The notes under the pieces: model-generated | Seen by the model: the letters and a program-made list of their open reading frames with translations, nothing else | Told to the model about the DNA's origin: nothing | The model's database searches: none | Program-made: the position numbers and the translations under genes | Assembly (NCBI RefSeq): GCF_009496535.1 | Contig: NZ_WIDL01000006.1 | Location: 120,033 to 184,032 of the forward strand | Direction: 5' to 3' | DNA from: Stenotrophomonas sp. MYb238 | GTDB taxonomy: Bacteria; Pseudomonadota; Gammaproteobacteria; Xanthomonadales; Xanthomonadaceae | DNA length: 64,000 nt | In this document: piece after piece, positions 34,525 through 44,241 of the stretch | Layout: each line of letters begins with the position of its first letter | Position numbering within the stretch: position 1 is the first letter of the stretch

Positions 34525-35586
34525 TCAGGCCGCGCCCGTTCCCTGTTCCCCGTTCCCTGCCGCCAACGGCGGCAGCGTGGCCATGTCCCAGCGCGGCACC
34601 ACCTTCACCTCGGCCGGGCTGTGCTGGCCGGCCTGCAGGCGCAGCGCGCCGGCGAAGGCGATCATCGCGCCGTTGTCGGTGCACAGCGCCGGACGCGGGA
34701 AACAGACGCGGCCGCCACGGCGCTGCGCGGCGTCCTGCAATTTCGCCCGCAGGCGCTTGTTGGCGCCGACGCCGCCGGCCACTACCAGCACGTCGCAACC
34801 GGCCGCCTCCAGCGCGCGTTCGCACTTGATCGCCAGCGTATCGACCACCGCGTCCTCGAAGCCGCGGGCGATGTCGGCGCGCGTCTGCTCGCTCTGGTCG
34901 CTGTCGCGCCAGGCCAGCAGCACCTGGGTTTTCAGCCCGGAAAAACTGAAGTCCAGCCCGGGCCGGTCGGTCATCGGCCGGGCGAACCGGAAGCGCCCCG
35001 GCGCGCCGATCTCGGCCAACCTGGCAAGCTGCGGACCACCCGGGTACGGCAGGCCCATCAGCTTGGCGGTTTTGTCGAAAGCCTCGCCGGCGGCGTCGTC
35101 CAGCGTTTCGCCGAGCAGGCGATAGCTGCCGATCGCATCCACCGCGATCAGTTGGGTGTGCCCGCCGGAAACCAGCAGGGCCACGAACGGCGGCTGCGGG
35201 GGGTCGTCCTCCATCAACGGCGCCAGCAGGTGGCCTTCCATGTGGTGCACGCCGATGGCCGGCACGTCCAGCGCCCAGGCCAGCGAACGCGCCACCCCGG
35301 CACCGACCAGCAGCGCGCCGACCAGCCCGGGGCCGGCGGTATAGGCCACCCCGTCGATCTCGGACACGGCGATGCCGGCCTCGTCCAAGGTCTGCCGGAT
35401 CAGCGGCAGGGTCTTGCGCACGTGGTCGCGGCTGGCCAGTTCCGGCACCACGCCGCCGTATTCGGCATGCAGCGCGATCTGGCTGTAGACCGCATGGGCG
35501 CGCAGGGCGTCGACCCCCGACAGCGCGGTGTCGTACACCGCCACGCCGGTCTCGTCGCAGGAGGATTCGATACCAAGGACTTTCAT
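34525..35586 (-). CDS. tsaD: tRNA N6-adenosine threonylcarbamoyltransferase TsaD
   Basis: A 353-residue essential enzyme that, with TsaB and TsaE, makes t6A37 in ANN-decoding tRNAs. ASKHA-fold motifs: [34 protein letters not shown], metal ligands HHMEGH (HxxxH), [22 protein letters not shown] and [15 protein letters not shown] at 35586 is the family start. It is divergent from rpsU, the usual neighbour in gammaproteobacteria. Confidence 0.96.
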   Translation of the reverse strand: MKVLGIESSCDETGVAVYDTALSGVDALRAHAVYSQIALHAEYGGVVPELASRDHVRKTLPLIRQTLDEAGIAVSEIDGVAYTAGPGLVGALLVGAGVARSLAWALDVPAIGVHHMEGHLLAPLMEDDPPQPPFVALLVSGGHTQLIAVDAIGSYRLLGETLDDAAGEAFDKTAKLMGLPYPGGPQLARLAEIGAPGRFRFARPMTDRPGLDFSFSGLKTQVLLAWRDSDQSEQTRADIARGFEDAVVDTLAIKCERALEAAGCDVLVVAGGVGANKRLRAKLQDAAQRRGGRVCFPRPALCTDNGAMIAFAGALRLQAGQHSPAEVKVVPRWDMATLPPLAAGNGEQGTGAA

Positions 35587-35775
35587 GCCGTCATTGTGAA
35601 CCTCCGGGCGCGCGTTTACGAACCGGGGCGGCGACCGCAGCCCCATTCTGGCGCCCTGCCGCCAGGCTCCCTGCGCTGGCATCGCGGCCGTCTTCCCGCC
35701 GTGACTTCACCGGCCAAGCGGCTGCCCGGAGGCCGGGGCCCGACGGTTCCAGGGCGGCCCGGTCTGCCCGCCCAC

Positions 35776-35803
35776 TTGCGCCCGGATTCAAAGCGGATAT
35801 AAT
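35776..35803 (+). promoter_or_regulatory. rpsU promoter
   Basis: TTGCGC (35776-35781), 16-base spacer, perfect TATAAT (35798-35803), about 42 bases from the likely start point to the rpsU ATG. Confidence 0.75.
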
Positions 35804-35851
35804 GCGCGGCTCACCGGGCGTGACCCGGTCTCACTGTGTCCCGGAGATTCC

Positions 35852-36067
35852 ATGCCCAGCGTCAAAGTCCGCGAGAACGAACCTTTCGAGTTTGCGCTCC
35901 GCCGCTTCAAGCGCACCTGCGAAAAGGCCGGCGTGCTGGCCGAGACCCGCAAGCGCGAGTTCTACGAAAAGCCGACCCAGGAACGCAAGCGCAAGGCCGC
36001 TGCTGCCGTGAAGCGCCAGCTGCGTCGTTCCTCGCGCGACGTCACCAAGCGTCAGCGCCTGTACTGA
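35852..36067 (+). CDS. rpsU: 30S ribosomal protein S21
   Basis: A 71-residue basic ribosomal protein, [20 protein letters not shown] start, the full family length, with the characteristic basic C-terminus ending RQRLY. GGAG lies 7-8 bases before the ATG. First gene of the rpsU-dnaG cluster, with its own consensus promoter and a terminator after it, consistent with the high expression a ribosomal protein needs compared with primase. Confidence 0.98.
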
Positions 36068-36117
36068 TCGGACGCGACTCCTGAGCGGGGGCTTCGGCCT
36101 TCCGCGACGGGAGTGAG

Positions 36118-36148
36118 AGCCGGCACGCGCGAGCGTAGCCGGCTTTTT
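36118..36148 (+). terminator. Rho-independent terminator after rpsU
   Basis: AGCCGGC (36118-36124) pairs with GCCGGCT (36138-36144), followed by TTTTT. It probably acts as a partial terminator inside the rpsU-yqeY-dnaG cluster. Confidence 0.8.
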
Positions 36149-36198
36149 GCGTTCCCGCGCCACGTGCGCCCCCATCCCGATCCCGCAAGAGGTGATCC

Positions 36199-36645
36199 AT
36201 GAGCCTGAAACAGCAACTGACCGACGACATGAAGGCCGCCATGAAGGGCGGCGACAAGCACTCCCTGGGCGTGATCCGCCTGATCAACGCGGCGATCAAG
36301 CAGAAGGAAGTGGACGAGCGCATCGAGCTGGACGATGCCGCCGTGATCGGCGTGCTGGACAAGATGGTCAAGCAGCGCAAGGACTCGGTGAGCCAGTACG
36401 AGGCGGCCAACCGCGAGGACCTGGCCAGGATCGAGCGCGAGGAGATCGTGGTGATCGAGCGCTACCTGCCGGCCAAGATGGGCGAGGCCGAGATCCTGGC
36501 CGCGATCAACACCGCCATCGCCCAGACCGGCGCCAGCGGCGCGGCCGACATGGGCAAGCTGATGGGCGTGCTCAAGCCGCTGCTGGCCGGCCAGGCGGAT
36601 ATGGGCCTGGTGTCGAAGCTGGTCAAGCAGGCCCTGGCCGGCTGA
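36199..36645 (+). CDS. yqeY: GatB/YqeY domain protein
   Basis: A 148-residue protein of the YqeY family, homologous to the C-terminal tRNA-binding domain of GatB. Conserved stretches: MSLKQQLTDDMKAAMKGGD, LGVIRLINAAIKQKEVD, EREEIVVIERYLPAKM and GKLMGVLKPLLAGQADM. No catalytic domain; exact role unknown. It lies between rpsU and dnaG as in many proteobacteria. AGGTG upstream of the ATG. Confidence 0.93.
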   Translation: MSLKQQLTDDMKAAMKGGDKHSLGVIRLINAAIKQKEVDERIELDDAAVIGVLDKMVKQRKDSVSQYEAANREDLARIEREEIVVIERYLPAKMGEAEILAAINTAIAQTGASGAADMGKLMGVLKPLLAGQADMGLVSKLVKQALAG

Positions 36646-36736
36646 GTCCGCCACCGCTGCTGCCGGTCGCCATCGCGAGCCGGCAGCGGCGCGTCCATCA
36701 CGGCCTTCTTCCGGACGGCGTGCGATCCTGCACGCC

Positions 36737-37603
36737 ATGGCGCCCCTGTCACCGGAAATGAAACACCGCCTCGAGCGGTTGCAGCAGAGCCTGCCGGCCG
36801 CCCTGGTCCGCCGCTTCACCGAAGCGGACGTGATGACCCAGGCGGCCTCGCTGGCGTTCTACACCCTGCTCTCGCTGGCACCGCTGCTGGTGCTGCTGCT
36901 GTGGCTGACCGCCTCGCTGTACCCACCCGCGCAGCAGGCGCTGGTCGGCCAGATCGGCGACCTGGCCGGCAGCAGCGTGGCGGAAGTCGCCGACACGGTG
37001 ATCGCCAACGCCAGCGCACGGCCCGACCTGGGCTCGCTGGCCGGCGTCTGGAGCCTGTTGCTGCTGTTCGTCGGCGCCACCGTGGTGTTCGCCCAGCTGC
37101 AGGGCGCGCTGAACCGGATCTTCCGCGCCGACCTGCAGCGTTTCGACGGCGTGCTCGGCTGGCTGAAGAAGCGCATCTTCTCCGCCGGCGTGGTGCTGGC
37201 GCTGGGCTTCCTGCTGATCGTGTCGATGGTCGCCACCACCGCCCTGCAGGTAGTGTTCGCGCACCTGCCCTCGCTGCTGCCGGCGGTGGGCTACGTGTCC
37301 ACGCTGGTGCTCTACGCGCTGGGCTTCGCCTTCCTCTACCACTACCTGCCCGACCGCCCGGTCGCCTGGCCCCAGGCTTTCGGCGGCGGCGCCATCACCG
37401 CGGTGCTGTTCACCCTGGGCCGCTACGGCATCGGCCTGTACATCGCCAACGCCGCGCCCGGCAGCGCCTACGGCTCGATGGGCACGCTGGTGATCATGCT
37501 GGTCTGGGTCTACTACGCCAGCGTGGTGTTCTTTGCCGGCGCCCTGGTCACCGCGGTCATCGACGAGCGCGCGCATCCGCCGCGGGCGCCAGAAATCGCC
37601 TGA
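36737..37603 (+). CDS. yihY: YihY/BrkB-family inner-membrane protein
   Basis: A 288-residue protein with six hydrophobic helices and the family signatures ADVMTQAASLAFYTLLSLAPLL near residue 33, FRADLQRFDGVLGWLKKR, and SAYGSMGTLVIMLVWVYYASVVFFAGA near the C-terminus. Once called ribonuclease BN, which is wrong; function remains uncertain (envelope, possibly lipid-related). Between yqeY and dnaG. Confidence 0.9.
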   Translation: MAPLSPEMKHRLERLQQSLPAALVRRFTEADVMTQAASLAFYTLLSLAPLLVLLLWLTASLYPPAQQALVGQIGDLAGSSVAEVADTVIANASARPDLGSLAGVWSLLLLFVGATVVFAQLQGALNRIFRADLQRFDGVLGWLKKRIFSAGVVLALGFLLIVSMVATTALQVVFAHLPSLLPAVGYVSTLVLYALGFAFLYHYLPDRPVAWPQAFGGGAITAVLFTLGRYGIGLYIANAAPGSAYGSMGTLVIMLVWVYYASVVFFAGALVTAVIDERAHPPRAPEIA

Positions 37604-37707
37604 CGACGCCCGCGGGAACCGCGCCCTCGGTTCCGGTGCCGAGCCTCTAGTACACTTGCCGCACACCTTCGCCATGTACCGCTGCCGGCGGTGCTCCATT
37701 TTCCCGC

Positions 37708-39441
37708 ATGGCCCGAATCCCCGACGCGTTCATCGACGACCTGCTCGCCCGCTCCGACATCGTCGAAGTGGTCGGCTCGCGCGTGCCGCTCAAGCGTCAG
37801 GGCAAGGAATACGCGGCGCGCTGCCCGTTCCACGACGAGCGTTCGGCTTCGTTCACCGTCTCGCCGACCAAGCAGTTCTACCACTGCTTCGGCTGCGGCG
37901 CGCACGGCACGGCGATCAGTTTCCTGATGAACTACGACCGCCTCGAGTTCCTCGACGCGGTGGAGGAACTGGCCAAGCGCGCCGGCATGGAGGTGCCGCG
38001 CGAGACCAACCCGCGCAGCCCGCAGCAGCAGGACGACAGCCGCGACCAGTACTCCGCGCTCGACGCCGCCACCCGCTTCTTCCAGAAGCAGCTGGAAGGC
38101 AGCGACAAAGCGCTGGCCTATCTCGATGGTCGCGGCGTCGATGCCGACACCCGCGCGCGTTTCTCCATCGGCTACGCGCCGGATGGCTACAGCGCGCTGA
38201 AGGACGCGCTGGGCAAGGACGAGCGGCGCATGAAACTGCTCGAGCGCGTCGGCCTGTTCTCCAAGAACGACCGCGGCCACGTCTACGACAAGTTCCGCGA
38301 CCGGGTGATGTTCCCGATCTTCGATCGCCGCGGCCGCGTCATCGCCTTTGGCGGCCGGGTCATGCAGAAGGACGACGGCCCCAAGTACCTCAACTCCCCC
38401 GAGACCGCGCTGTTCCACAAGGGCCGCGAACTGTACGGCCTGTGGCAGGTGCGCCAGGCCAACCAGAAGATCGAGCGGCTGGTCGTGGTCGAGGGCTACA
38501 TGGACGTGGTCAGCCTGTTCCAGTTCGGCGTCACCCAGGCGGTGGCGACGCTGGGCACGGCGACCACGCCCGACCACGCCGAGCTGCTGTTCCGCAACGC
38601 GCCGGACGTGTATTTCTGCTTCGACGGCGACAACGCCGGACGCAAGGCCGGCTGGCGCGCGCTGGAATCGGTGCTGCCGCGCATGAAGGATGGGCGCCAG
38701 GCCTTCTTCCTGTTCCTGCCCGACGGCGAGGACCCGGACACCATCGTGCGCAAGGAAGGCGCCGAGGCCTTCGATACGCGCCTAAAGCAGGCCACGCCGC
38801 TGTCGCAGTTCTTCTTCGACGAGCTCACCCGCGAGATCAACCTGGGCACGCTCGACGGCAAGGCGCGCCTGGCCGAACGCGCCAAACCGATGCTGGCGCA
38901 GATCCCCGATGGCGCCTTCGGCGACCTGATGAAACAGGAACTGCAGCGCCTGACCGGCGTGGGCCGCGCGCCCGGCGGCAACACGCAGGCCGCCGCGCCC
39001 GCGCGCCGCGCGCCGGTCGCACCGGTGCAGAAGCGCAGCCTGGTGCGCGCGGCCATCGCCATCCTGCTGCAGCAGCCTTCGCTGGCGCTGAGCCTGGAAG
39101 GCCACCACGCCGTCGCCGGCCTGCGCCTACCCGGCATCGAGCTGCTGCTGGAGCTGCTGGAACTGGTGCAGCAGCGCCCGGACATCAGTACCGGCGCGCT
39201 GCTGGAGCACTTCGACGGCCGCGAGGAACAGGCCGCGCTGCATCGCCTGGCGGCCGTCGCCCTGCCCGGCGACGAGGCCAGCTGGGCCCAGGAGCTGCAC
39301 GACGCCGTCGTGCAGCTGGAGAAGCAGCTGCTGCAGCAGCGCCTGGACGAACTGCAGGCCAAGCAGCGCCAGCAGGGCCTGGACGAGACCGACAAATACG
39401 AGCTACGCGAACTGCTCAAGACGCGCGCGACCATGCGCTGA
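37708..39441 (+). CDS. dnaG: DNA primase
   Basis: A 577-residue primase that makes RNA primers at the replication fork. N-terminal zinc finger CPFHDERSASFTVSPTKQFYHCFGCGAHG (Cys/His set at about 40-65), then the RNA-polymerase core with RVMFPIFDRRGRVIAFGGR and TOPRIM (VVVEGYMDVV with catalytic Glu; FCFDGDNAG with Asp), and a C-terminal helicase-binding domain. An alanine/proline-rich linker (AAAPARRAPVAPV) separates core and tail. Standard length. rpoD, its usual partner, is not next to it. Confidence 0.97.
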   Translation: MARIPDAFIDDLLARSDIVEVVGSRVPLKRQGKEYAARCPFHDERSASFTVSPTKQFYHCFGCGAHGTAISFLMNYDRLEFLDAVEELAKRAGMEVPRETNPRSPQQQDDSRDQYSALDAATRFFQKQLEGSDKALAYLDGRGVDADTRARFSIGYAPDGYSALKDALGKDERRMKLLERVGLFSKNDRGHVYDKFRDRVMFPIFDRRGRVIAFGGRVMQKDDGPKYLNSPETALFHKGRELYGLWQVRQANQKIERLVVVEGYMDVVSLFQFGVTQAVATLGTATTPDHAELLFRNAPDVYFCFDGDNAGRKAGWRALESVLPRMKDGRQAFFLFLPDGEDPDTIVRKEGAEAFDTRLKQATPLSQFFFDELTREINLGTLDGKARLAERAKPMLAQIPDGAFGDLMKQELQRLTGVGRAPGGNTQAAAPARRAPVAPVQKRSLVRAAIAILLQQPSLALSLEGHHAVAGLRLPGIELLLELLELVQQRPDISTGALLEHFDGREEQAALHRLAAVALPGDEASWAQELHDAVVQLEKQLLQQRLDELQAKQRQQGLDETDKYELRELLKTRATMR

Positions 39442-39461
39442 TGCAGGATCGGGAGGTTGCA

Positions 39462-39881
39462 GTGACCAGGATCGATGACTTCTTCGCCCGTTACGAGGAA
39501 GGCGCCAACTCCTTCGATCCGGAGTTGATGGCTTCGCTCTATACCGCCGAGTTCATGGCCGGCGACCCGGGCGGCGTCTCATGCGGCCGCAACGACCAGA
39601 CGCTGCGGGACGCCTTCATCCGTCGCAAGGCATTCTTCCAGCAGATCGGCTTCAAGCGCGCCAGGATCCTGCACGTGGCGGCCACGCCACTCGACGGGCA
39701 CTACACGATGGCCAAGGTGCACTGGCAGATGACGTTCGAGAAGCAACCCGGCCATCCGCTCGATTTCAGGTTTTTCATCACCTACTTCCTGCATGATCCG
39801 GGCAGCGGGCCGAAAGCTGCTTTCTGGATTTCGCATGACGACGAACAACGCGTCATGCGCGAGGCCGGGCTGGTTCCGTAA
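39462..39881 (+). CDS. SnoaL-like / NTF2-fold protein
   Basis: A 139-residue protein with the NTF2-like pattern: N-terminal helices with FFARYEEGANSFDPELMASLY, then curved sheet strands (HYTMAKVHWQMTF, FRFFITYFL). GTG at 39462 was chosen because GGGAGG lies 6 bases upstream; an ATG at 39441 overlaps the dnaG stop. No catalytic residues assignable. It occupies the place where rpoD normally follows dnaG. Confidence 0.7.
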   Translation: MTRIDDFFARYEEGANSFDPELMASLYTAEFMAGDPGGVSCGRNDQTLRDAFIRRKAFFQQIGFKRARILHVAATPLDGHYTMAKVHWQMTFEKQPGHPLDFRFFITYFLHDPGSGPKAAFWISHDDEQRVMREAGLVP

Positions 39882-39937
39882 TACATGCAACCCGCTCGAC
39901 CGGCACCGCCCGCGCGCGATTTCCACTGGAGAAGCCC

Positions 39938-40426
39938 ATGAAGCTCAGCCATCCCCTTGCCCTGCTGTTGGCCCTGGCCGCCAATACCGCTTTCAGCGCC
40001 GAACTTCGCCAACCGGGCGAGCGCCTGTTCACCGGCGGCCAGCCCAGCGCGCAGCAGCTGCGCGATGCCGCGCAGGCCGGCGTCACCACCGTGATCGACC
40101 TGCGCATGCCGCAGGAAGACCGCGGCTACGACGAGGCCGCCGCGGCCGAGCAACTGGGCCTGCGCTACGTGCGCCTGCCGATCGATGGCGCCACCGGCAT
40201 CAGCGAGGCCAACGCGCGCACGCTCGACCGCCTGCTCAGGCAGGACAGCGGCACCACGCTGCTGCACTGCGCCTCGGGCAACCGCGCCGGCGCGCTGCTG
40301 GCGCTGGCGCAGGCGCGCGTGCGCGGCGCATCCCCCGACGCCGCCCTGCAGTTCGGCCACGACGCCGGCCTGACTTCGCTGGAGCCGGCCGTGCGCGCGG
40401 CGCTGGAAACTCCCTCCAGGCCCTGA
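39938..40426 (+). CDS. Exported DUF442-type protein tyrosine phosphatase-like protein
   Basis: A 162-residue protein with a signal peptide (PLALLLALAANTAFSAE). The dual-specificity phosphatase fold is seen from GERLFTGGQPSAQQLRDAAQAG and VTTVIDLRMPQED to the P-loop HCASGNRAG, which has the CxxGxR catalytic pattern. This is the Blh/DUF442 group, whose members are often found with sulfide or beta-lactamase-fold proteins. Substrate unknown; periplasmic. The next gene begins 32 bases later. Confidence 0.82.
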   Translation: MKLSHPLALLLALAANTAFSAELRQPGERLFTGGQPSAQQLRDAAQAGVTTVIDLRMPQEDRGYDEAAAAEQLGLRYVRLPIDGATGISEANARTLDRLLRQDSGTTLLHCASGNRAGALLALAQARVRGASPDAALQFGHDAGLTSLEPAVRAALETPSRP

Positions 40427-40458
40427 CGCTGCCTCCCGCCACAAGGACACCCCCGCCG

Positions 40459-41433
40459 ATGACCCGCTGGTGGTCGCGCCTGCGACCGGACAACTTCACC
40501 CTCGCCCTGCTCGCCACCGTGGCCCTGGCCACCGTGCTGCCGATGACCGGCGGCGCCGCGCGCGGCCTGGACCGCTTCACCGACCTGGCCATCGCCGCGC
40601 TGTTCTTCCTGCACGGCGCGCGCCTGCCGCGCGAATCCATCGTCGCCGGCCTGCTGCACTGGCGCCTGCACCTGGCCATCCTGGCCTGCACCTTCGTGCT
40701 GTTCCCGCTGCTGGGCCTGGCGTTGAAGCCGCTCGCCGGCTGGGCGCTCACGCCCGATCTCTACATCGGCGTGCTGTTCCTGTGCGCGCTGCCGTCCACG
40801 GTGCAGTCGTCCATCGCCTTCACCTCGATGGCCGGCGGCAACATTCCCGCGGCGGTGTGCGCGGCCGCGCTGTCGAGCATGCTCGGCGTGTTCCTGACCC
40901 CGCTGCTGATGGGCCTGCTGGCCGGCAGCCAGGGCGGCATGGCCGATCCGCTGCACGCGGTCGGCGCGATCATGCTGCAGCTGCTGGTGCCCTTCGTCGC
41001 CGGCCACCTGCTGCGGCCGTGGATCGCGCGCTGGGTGGAACGGCAGCGCGCGCTGTTGCGCTATACCGACCAGGGCACGGTACTGCTGGTGGTCTACGGC
41101 GCGTTCGGCGAATCGGTGGTCGAAGGCCTGTGGCGCAAGACGCCGGTCGGCTCGCTGCTGGCCGCCGCGCTGGTGGCCGTGGTGCTGCTGGCCATCGCCA
41201 TGCCCGGCATCACCTGGCTGGCGCGGCGCCTGGGCTTCAGCCGCGAGGACGAGATCCCCATCGTGTTCTGCGGCTCGAAGAAGAGCCTGGCCACCGGCGT
41301 GCCGATCGCCAAGGTGCTGTTCGCCGGCGGCAGCCTCGGCGCGATCGTGCTGCCGATCATGATCTACCACCAGATCCAGCTGATCGTCTGCGCGGTGGTG
41401 GCGCAGCGTTATGCGCGGACGGCAAAGCGGTAG
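40459..41433 (+). CDS. Bile acid:sodium symporter family protein (YfeH-like)
   Basis: A 324-residue inner-membrane transporter with about ten hydrophobic helices. BASS-family motifs: FTDLAIAALFFLHGARLP, LPSTVQSSIAFTSMAGGN (crossing helix region), and CGSKKSLATGVPIAKVLF. The SBF-like YfeH subgroup is ~330 residues; substrate unknown (organic anions such as sterol acids or pantoate in relatives). AAGGA upstream of ATG 40459. A REP pair covers its stop. Confidence 0.88.
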   Translation: MTRWWSRLRPDNFTLALLATVALATVLPMTGGAARGLDRFTDLAIAALFFLHGARLPRESIVAGLLHWRLHLAILACTFVLFPLLGLALKPLAGWALTPDLYIGVLFLCALPSTVQSSIAFTSMAGGNIPAAVCAAALSSMLGVFLTPLLMGLLAGSQGGMADPLHAVGAIMLQLLVPFVAGHLLRPWIARWVERQRALLRYTDQGTVLLVVYGAFGESVVEGLWRKTPVGSLLAAALVAVVLLAIAMPGITWLARRLGFSREDEIPIVFCGSKKSLATGVPIAKVLFAGGSLGAIVLPIMIYHQIQLIVCAVVAQRYARTAKR

Positions 41434-41500
41434 GAGCGCACCTTGGTGCGCGATGTGGCCTGGCCGGGAAAGCCTTCGCGCACCAAGGTGCGCTCCTACG
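41430..41500. repeat. GTAG-type REP pair, ACCTTGGT variant
   Basis: GTAGGAGCGCACCTTGGTGC and complement (CACCAAGGTGCGCTCCTAC) around a short centre, at the convergent end of the symporter gene and the ctaB gene. Confidence 0.9.
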
Positions 41501-41566
41501 GGCCGCAGGCGTTCCCGGTGAGGCTTGGTGCGGGACGAGCCCCGCACCTGGGGCGCAGGCCCGCCC

Positions 41567-42460
41567 TCAAAGCCAGGGCAGCAGCCAGTGGTCCACCAGC
41601 AGGAAGGCGAACAGCGCCATCAGGTAGACCACCGAGTAGCCGAACATCCGCATGTTGAACATCTCGTCCGGCGGGTCCTGCATCTTCCACGCGTACCACA
41701 GGAACACCAGGTTCAGCACGGTGGCGCCACCGAGGTAGAACACGCCGCTCATGCCCAGCGCCACCGGCAGCAGCGTCACCACCACCAGCACCACCGAATA
41801 GAACAGGATCTGCCGGCGCGTATGCGGCACGCCGTGGGTGACCGGCAGCATCGGAACCGCGGCCTTGGCATAGTCGGCGCGGCGGAAGATCGCCAGCGCC
41901 CAGAAGTGCGGCGGCGTCCATACGAAGATGATCAGCACCAGCAGCGAGGCATAGGCCCAGTCCGACGCGCCCTGCATGCCGGTGATCGCGGCCCAGCCCA
42001 GCAGCGGCGGCGTGGCGCCGGCCAGGCCGCCGATGACGATGTTCTGCGAGGTCGCGTGCTTGAGGTACACGGTATAGACCACCGCGTAGCCGATCAGCGA
42101 GGCGAAGGTCAGCACCGCGGTGATCACGTTCACCCACAGCACCAGGATGGTCATCGACAGCGCGGCGAGCGCGGCGGCGAATACCAGCACCTGGCGCGAG
42201 GACACCTTGCCGACCACCAGCGGGCGCCACGAGGTGCGCGCCATGTTGGCGTCGATGCGCGCGTCCAGCAGCTGGTTGATCGCCGCCGCCGCCGCCGCCG
42301 CCAACCAGATGCCGATGAAACCCAGCGCGCCGGTCGTCGCCTGCGCGGCAGTCGGCCAGCCGGGAATCGCCAGGAACATGCCCACCAGCGCGGTGAACAC
42401 GATCAGGGCCACCACCTTGGGCTTGGTCAGGTCCCAGTAATCGCGCAACGTCGTACTCAT
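41567..42460 (-). CDS. ctaB: Protoheme IX farnesyltransferase (heme O synthase)
   Basis: A 297-residue UbiA-family membrane prenyltransferase that adds farnesyl to heme B to give heme O. Key motif [20 protein letters not shown] holds the Mg/diphosphate-binding N-x3-D-x3-D; a second Asp-rich site is near [16 protein letters not shown]. Nine hydrophobic helices. ATG 42460 has GGAG upstream and is 4 bases past the ctaA stop, so the two are co-transcribed. Supplies heme for the aa3 oxidase encoded at 45.3-49.5 kb. Confidence 0.95.
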   Translation of the reverse strand: MSTTLRDYWDLTKPKVVALIVFTALVGMFLAIPGWPTAAQATTGALGFIGIWLAAAAAAAINQLLDARIDANMARTSWRPLVVGKVSSRQVLVFAAALAALSMTILVLWVNVITAVLTFASLIGYAVVYTVYLKHATSQNIVIGGLAGATPPLLGWAAITGMQGASDWAYASLLVLIIFVWTPPHFWALAIFRRADYAKAAVPMLPVTHGVPHTRRQILFYSVVLVVVTLLPVALGMSGVFYLGGATVLNLVFLWYAWKMQDPPDEMFNMRMFGYSVVYLMALFAFLLVDHWLLPWL

Positions 42461-42464
42461 CGGC

Positions 42465-43628
42465 TCACTCCGGGGCACGCAGCCGCGCCAGCAGCGAGAC
42501 CAGCACGAACAGCAGCAGCACGGCGCCGCCGTTGTGCATCACCGCCACCGCCAGCGGCAGCGCGAGCTTGACGTTGAGCACGCCCAGGGTGGCCTGCAGC
42601 AGCACCAGCAGGCCCAGCGCGCTGGCCCAGCCGCGCATGCCCGGCAGCCGGAACAGGCGCGCCGACAGCACCAGCAGGTACAGCGCCACGACCACGGCCA
42701 TCATCCGGTGTGCCATCTGGATGGCGATGCGCGAGGCGCCGTCGAGCACGCCGCCTTCGTAGTCCACGCCGATGCCGCGCCACAGGGTGAAGCCCTCGGC
42801 ATAGTTCTGCGGCGGCCACCACTGGCTGACGCAGCGCGGGAAGTTGTCCAGCGAGGCGCTGCCGCCGCCGCAGGCCAACGCGGCGTAGTTGGCGCTGACC
42901 CAGCCGCCCAGCGCGATCTGCAGCACCAGCAGTGCCAGCCCGGCGCGCAGCCACCAGCGCAGGCGCGGCGCCTGCGCCAGGGTGATCGGCAGGTGCGTGG
43001 CCTTCCACGCCATCCACACCAGCAGGCCGAACATCAGCATGCCGCCGAGCAGGTGGCCCATCACCACGATGGGCTTGAGCAGCCAGGTCACCGTCCACAT
43101 GCCCAGCAGTGCCTGGAAGATCACCACCGCCAGGGTCAGCACCGCCGCGCGCGACAGGTCGATGTTGGACCAGCGCAGCGCGGCCAGCAGCAGGATCGCC
43201 TCGCCGCCGATGGCCAGCACGCTGGAGGCGACGTGTTCGCCGCGCATGTACAGGGGAATGGCCAGCGCCACCAGTACCGAGGCGGTGACCACCTGCGCCA
43301 CGCCCCACCTGCGGCGGCGCGCGGCCAGCAGCGCCAGGGTCAGGATCTCCACGCCCAGCAGGCCGGCCAGGAAGCGGTGCACCTGCTCGCGCCAGGCCTT
43401 GTGGCTTTCCAGCGGGCGGATCTCGCTGGCCACGTGCTGCGCGGCTTCCACCTGCGTCTGCGGCCAGGTGACGCGGCCGTAGCAGGTCGGCCAGTCGGGA
43501 CAGCTCAGCCCGGCATCGGACAGCCGCACGAACGAGCCGAACATGATCGTGCTCGCGGTCATGATCAGCGCGAACCACGCCAGGCGGTGGAAATTGCGGT
43601 GCAGCGCCGGGCGCGCGGGGGCATTCAT
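42465..43628 (-). CDS. ctaA: Heme A synthase (COX15/CtaA)
   Basis: A 387-residue membrane enzyme that oxidises the C8 methyl of heme O to give heme A. Two homologous four-helix halves; conserved [34 protein letters not shown] and QMAHRMMAV supply heme-ligand His residues. The Cys pair in the first extracellular loop (SCPDWPTC) is kept. Coupled downstream to ctaB. Confidence 0.94.
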   Translation of the reverse strand: MNAPARPALHRNFHRLAWFALIMTASTIMFGSFVRLSDAGLSCPDWPTCYGRVTWPQTQVEAAQHVASEIRPLESHKAWREQVHRFLAGLLGVEILTLALLAARRRRWGVAQVVTASVLVALAIPLYMRGEHVASSVLAIGGEAILLLAALRWSNIDLSRAAVLTLAVVIFQALLGMWTVTWLLKPIVVMGHLLGGMLMFGLLVWMAWKATHLPITLAQAPRLRWWLRAGLALLVLQIALGGWVSANYAALACGGGSASLDNFPRCVSQWWPPQNYAEGFTLWRGIGVDYEGGVLDGASRIAIQMAHRMMAVVVALYLLVLSARLFRLPGMRGWASALGLLVLLQATLGVLNVKLALPLAVAVMHNGGAVLLLFVLVSLLARLRAPE

Positions 43629-43638
43629 CGGATGGAAC

Positions 43639-44214
43639 TCACTTCAGTTTCAACAGCCTGGAAAGGTCGGTGCGCAGGCCGCCCGGGTCGAAGCCGGGCG
43701 CATAGCGCAGTACCACGAAGCCGTTGGGATCGATCACGTACACCGGGATGCCGGAAGGGTCGTCCACCCCCGGCAGCTTCGCGCGGACCGCCGGCGAGGG
43801 CTGCAGCACCTTCAGCGCCGGCGAGGCCGCCACCTGTTCCGGCGGCGTGCCCAGCCACAGTATCTCGACATTATCCGCGTTATGGCCGAACAGCTGCCAC
43901 ACCGTGTCCAGCTGCTGCGACAAAGTGACGCAGGCCGGCGCGCAGGCGGCCGGCGGCGCCAGCACGATGCGCCAGTGGCGGGCGCCCGGATTCCACGCGT
44001 AGGCGCTGCCGTTGGCCAGGTGCAGGCGTTCCTGGCGCAGGTCCACCGGCGGCTCGAACAGCTGGCCGTGGTTGCGGTTCACCTGCGGCATCCAGCCGGA
44101 AAAGCGCAGGATGCCGGCCAGCGCCATCGACCCGAAGAACATCGCGAAGATGAGCAGCAGCACGCGGCGGCCGCGCTTGCGGATGACGAGTTGTTCCGGA
44201 GTCAGGGCATTCAT
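43639..44214 (-). CDS. Membrane-anchored thioredoxin-fold protein in cytochrome oxidase assembly cluster
   Basis: A 191-residue protein with one N-terminal helix (LLLIFAMFFGSMALAGILRF) and a periplasmic domain with a Cys pair in PAACAPACV and a C-terminal GIPVYVIDPNGFVVLRYAPG that looks like the end of a thioredoxin/SCO fold. The classic SCO1 CxxxC copper motif is altered here to CAPAC. An ATG three codons upstream (44223) is also possible. Between SURF1 and ctaA, so probably a copper/thiol assembly factor. Confidence 0.75.
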   Translation of the reverse strand: MNALTPEQLVIRKRGRRVLLLIFAMFFGSMALAGILRFSGWMPQVNRNHGQLFEPPVDLRQERLHLANGSAYAWNPGARHWRIVLAPPAACAPACVTLSQQLDTVWQLFGHNADNVEILWLGTPPEQVAASPALKVLQPSPAVRAKLPGVDDPSGIPVYVIDPNGFVVLRYAPGFDPGGLRTDLSRLLKLK

Positions 44215-44241
44215 GTACGGCATTTTCCCATGGCTTTGCGT

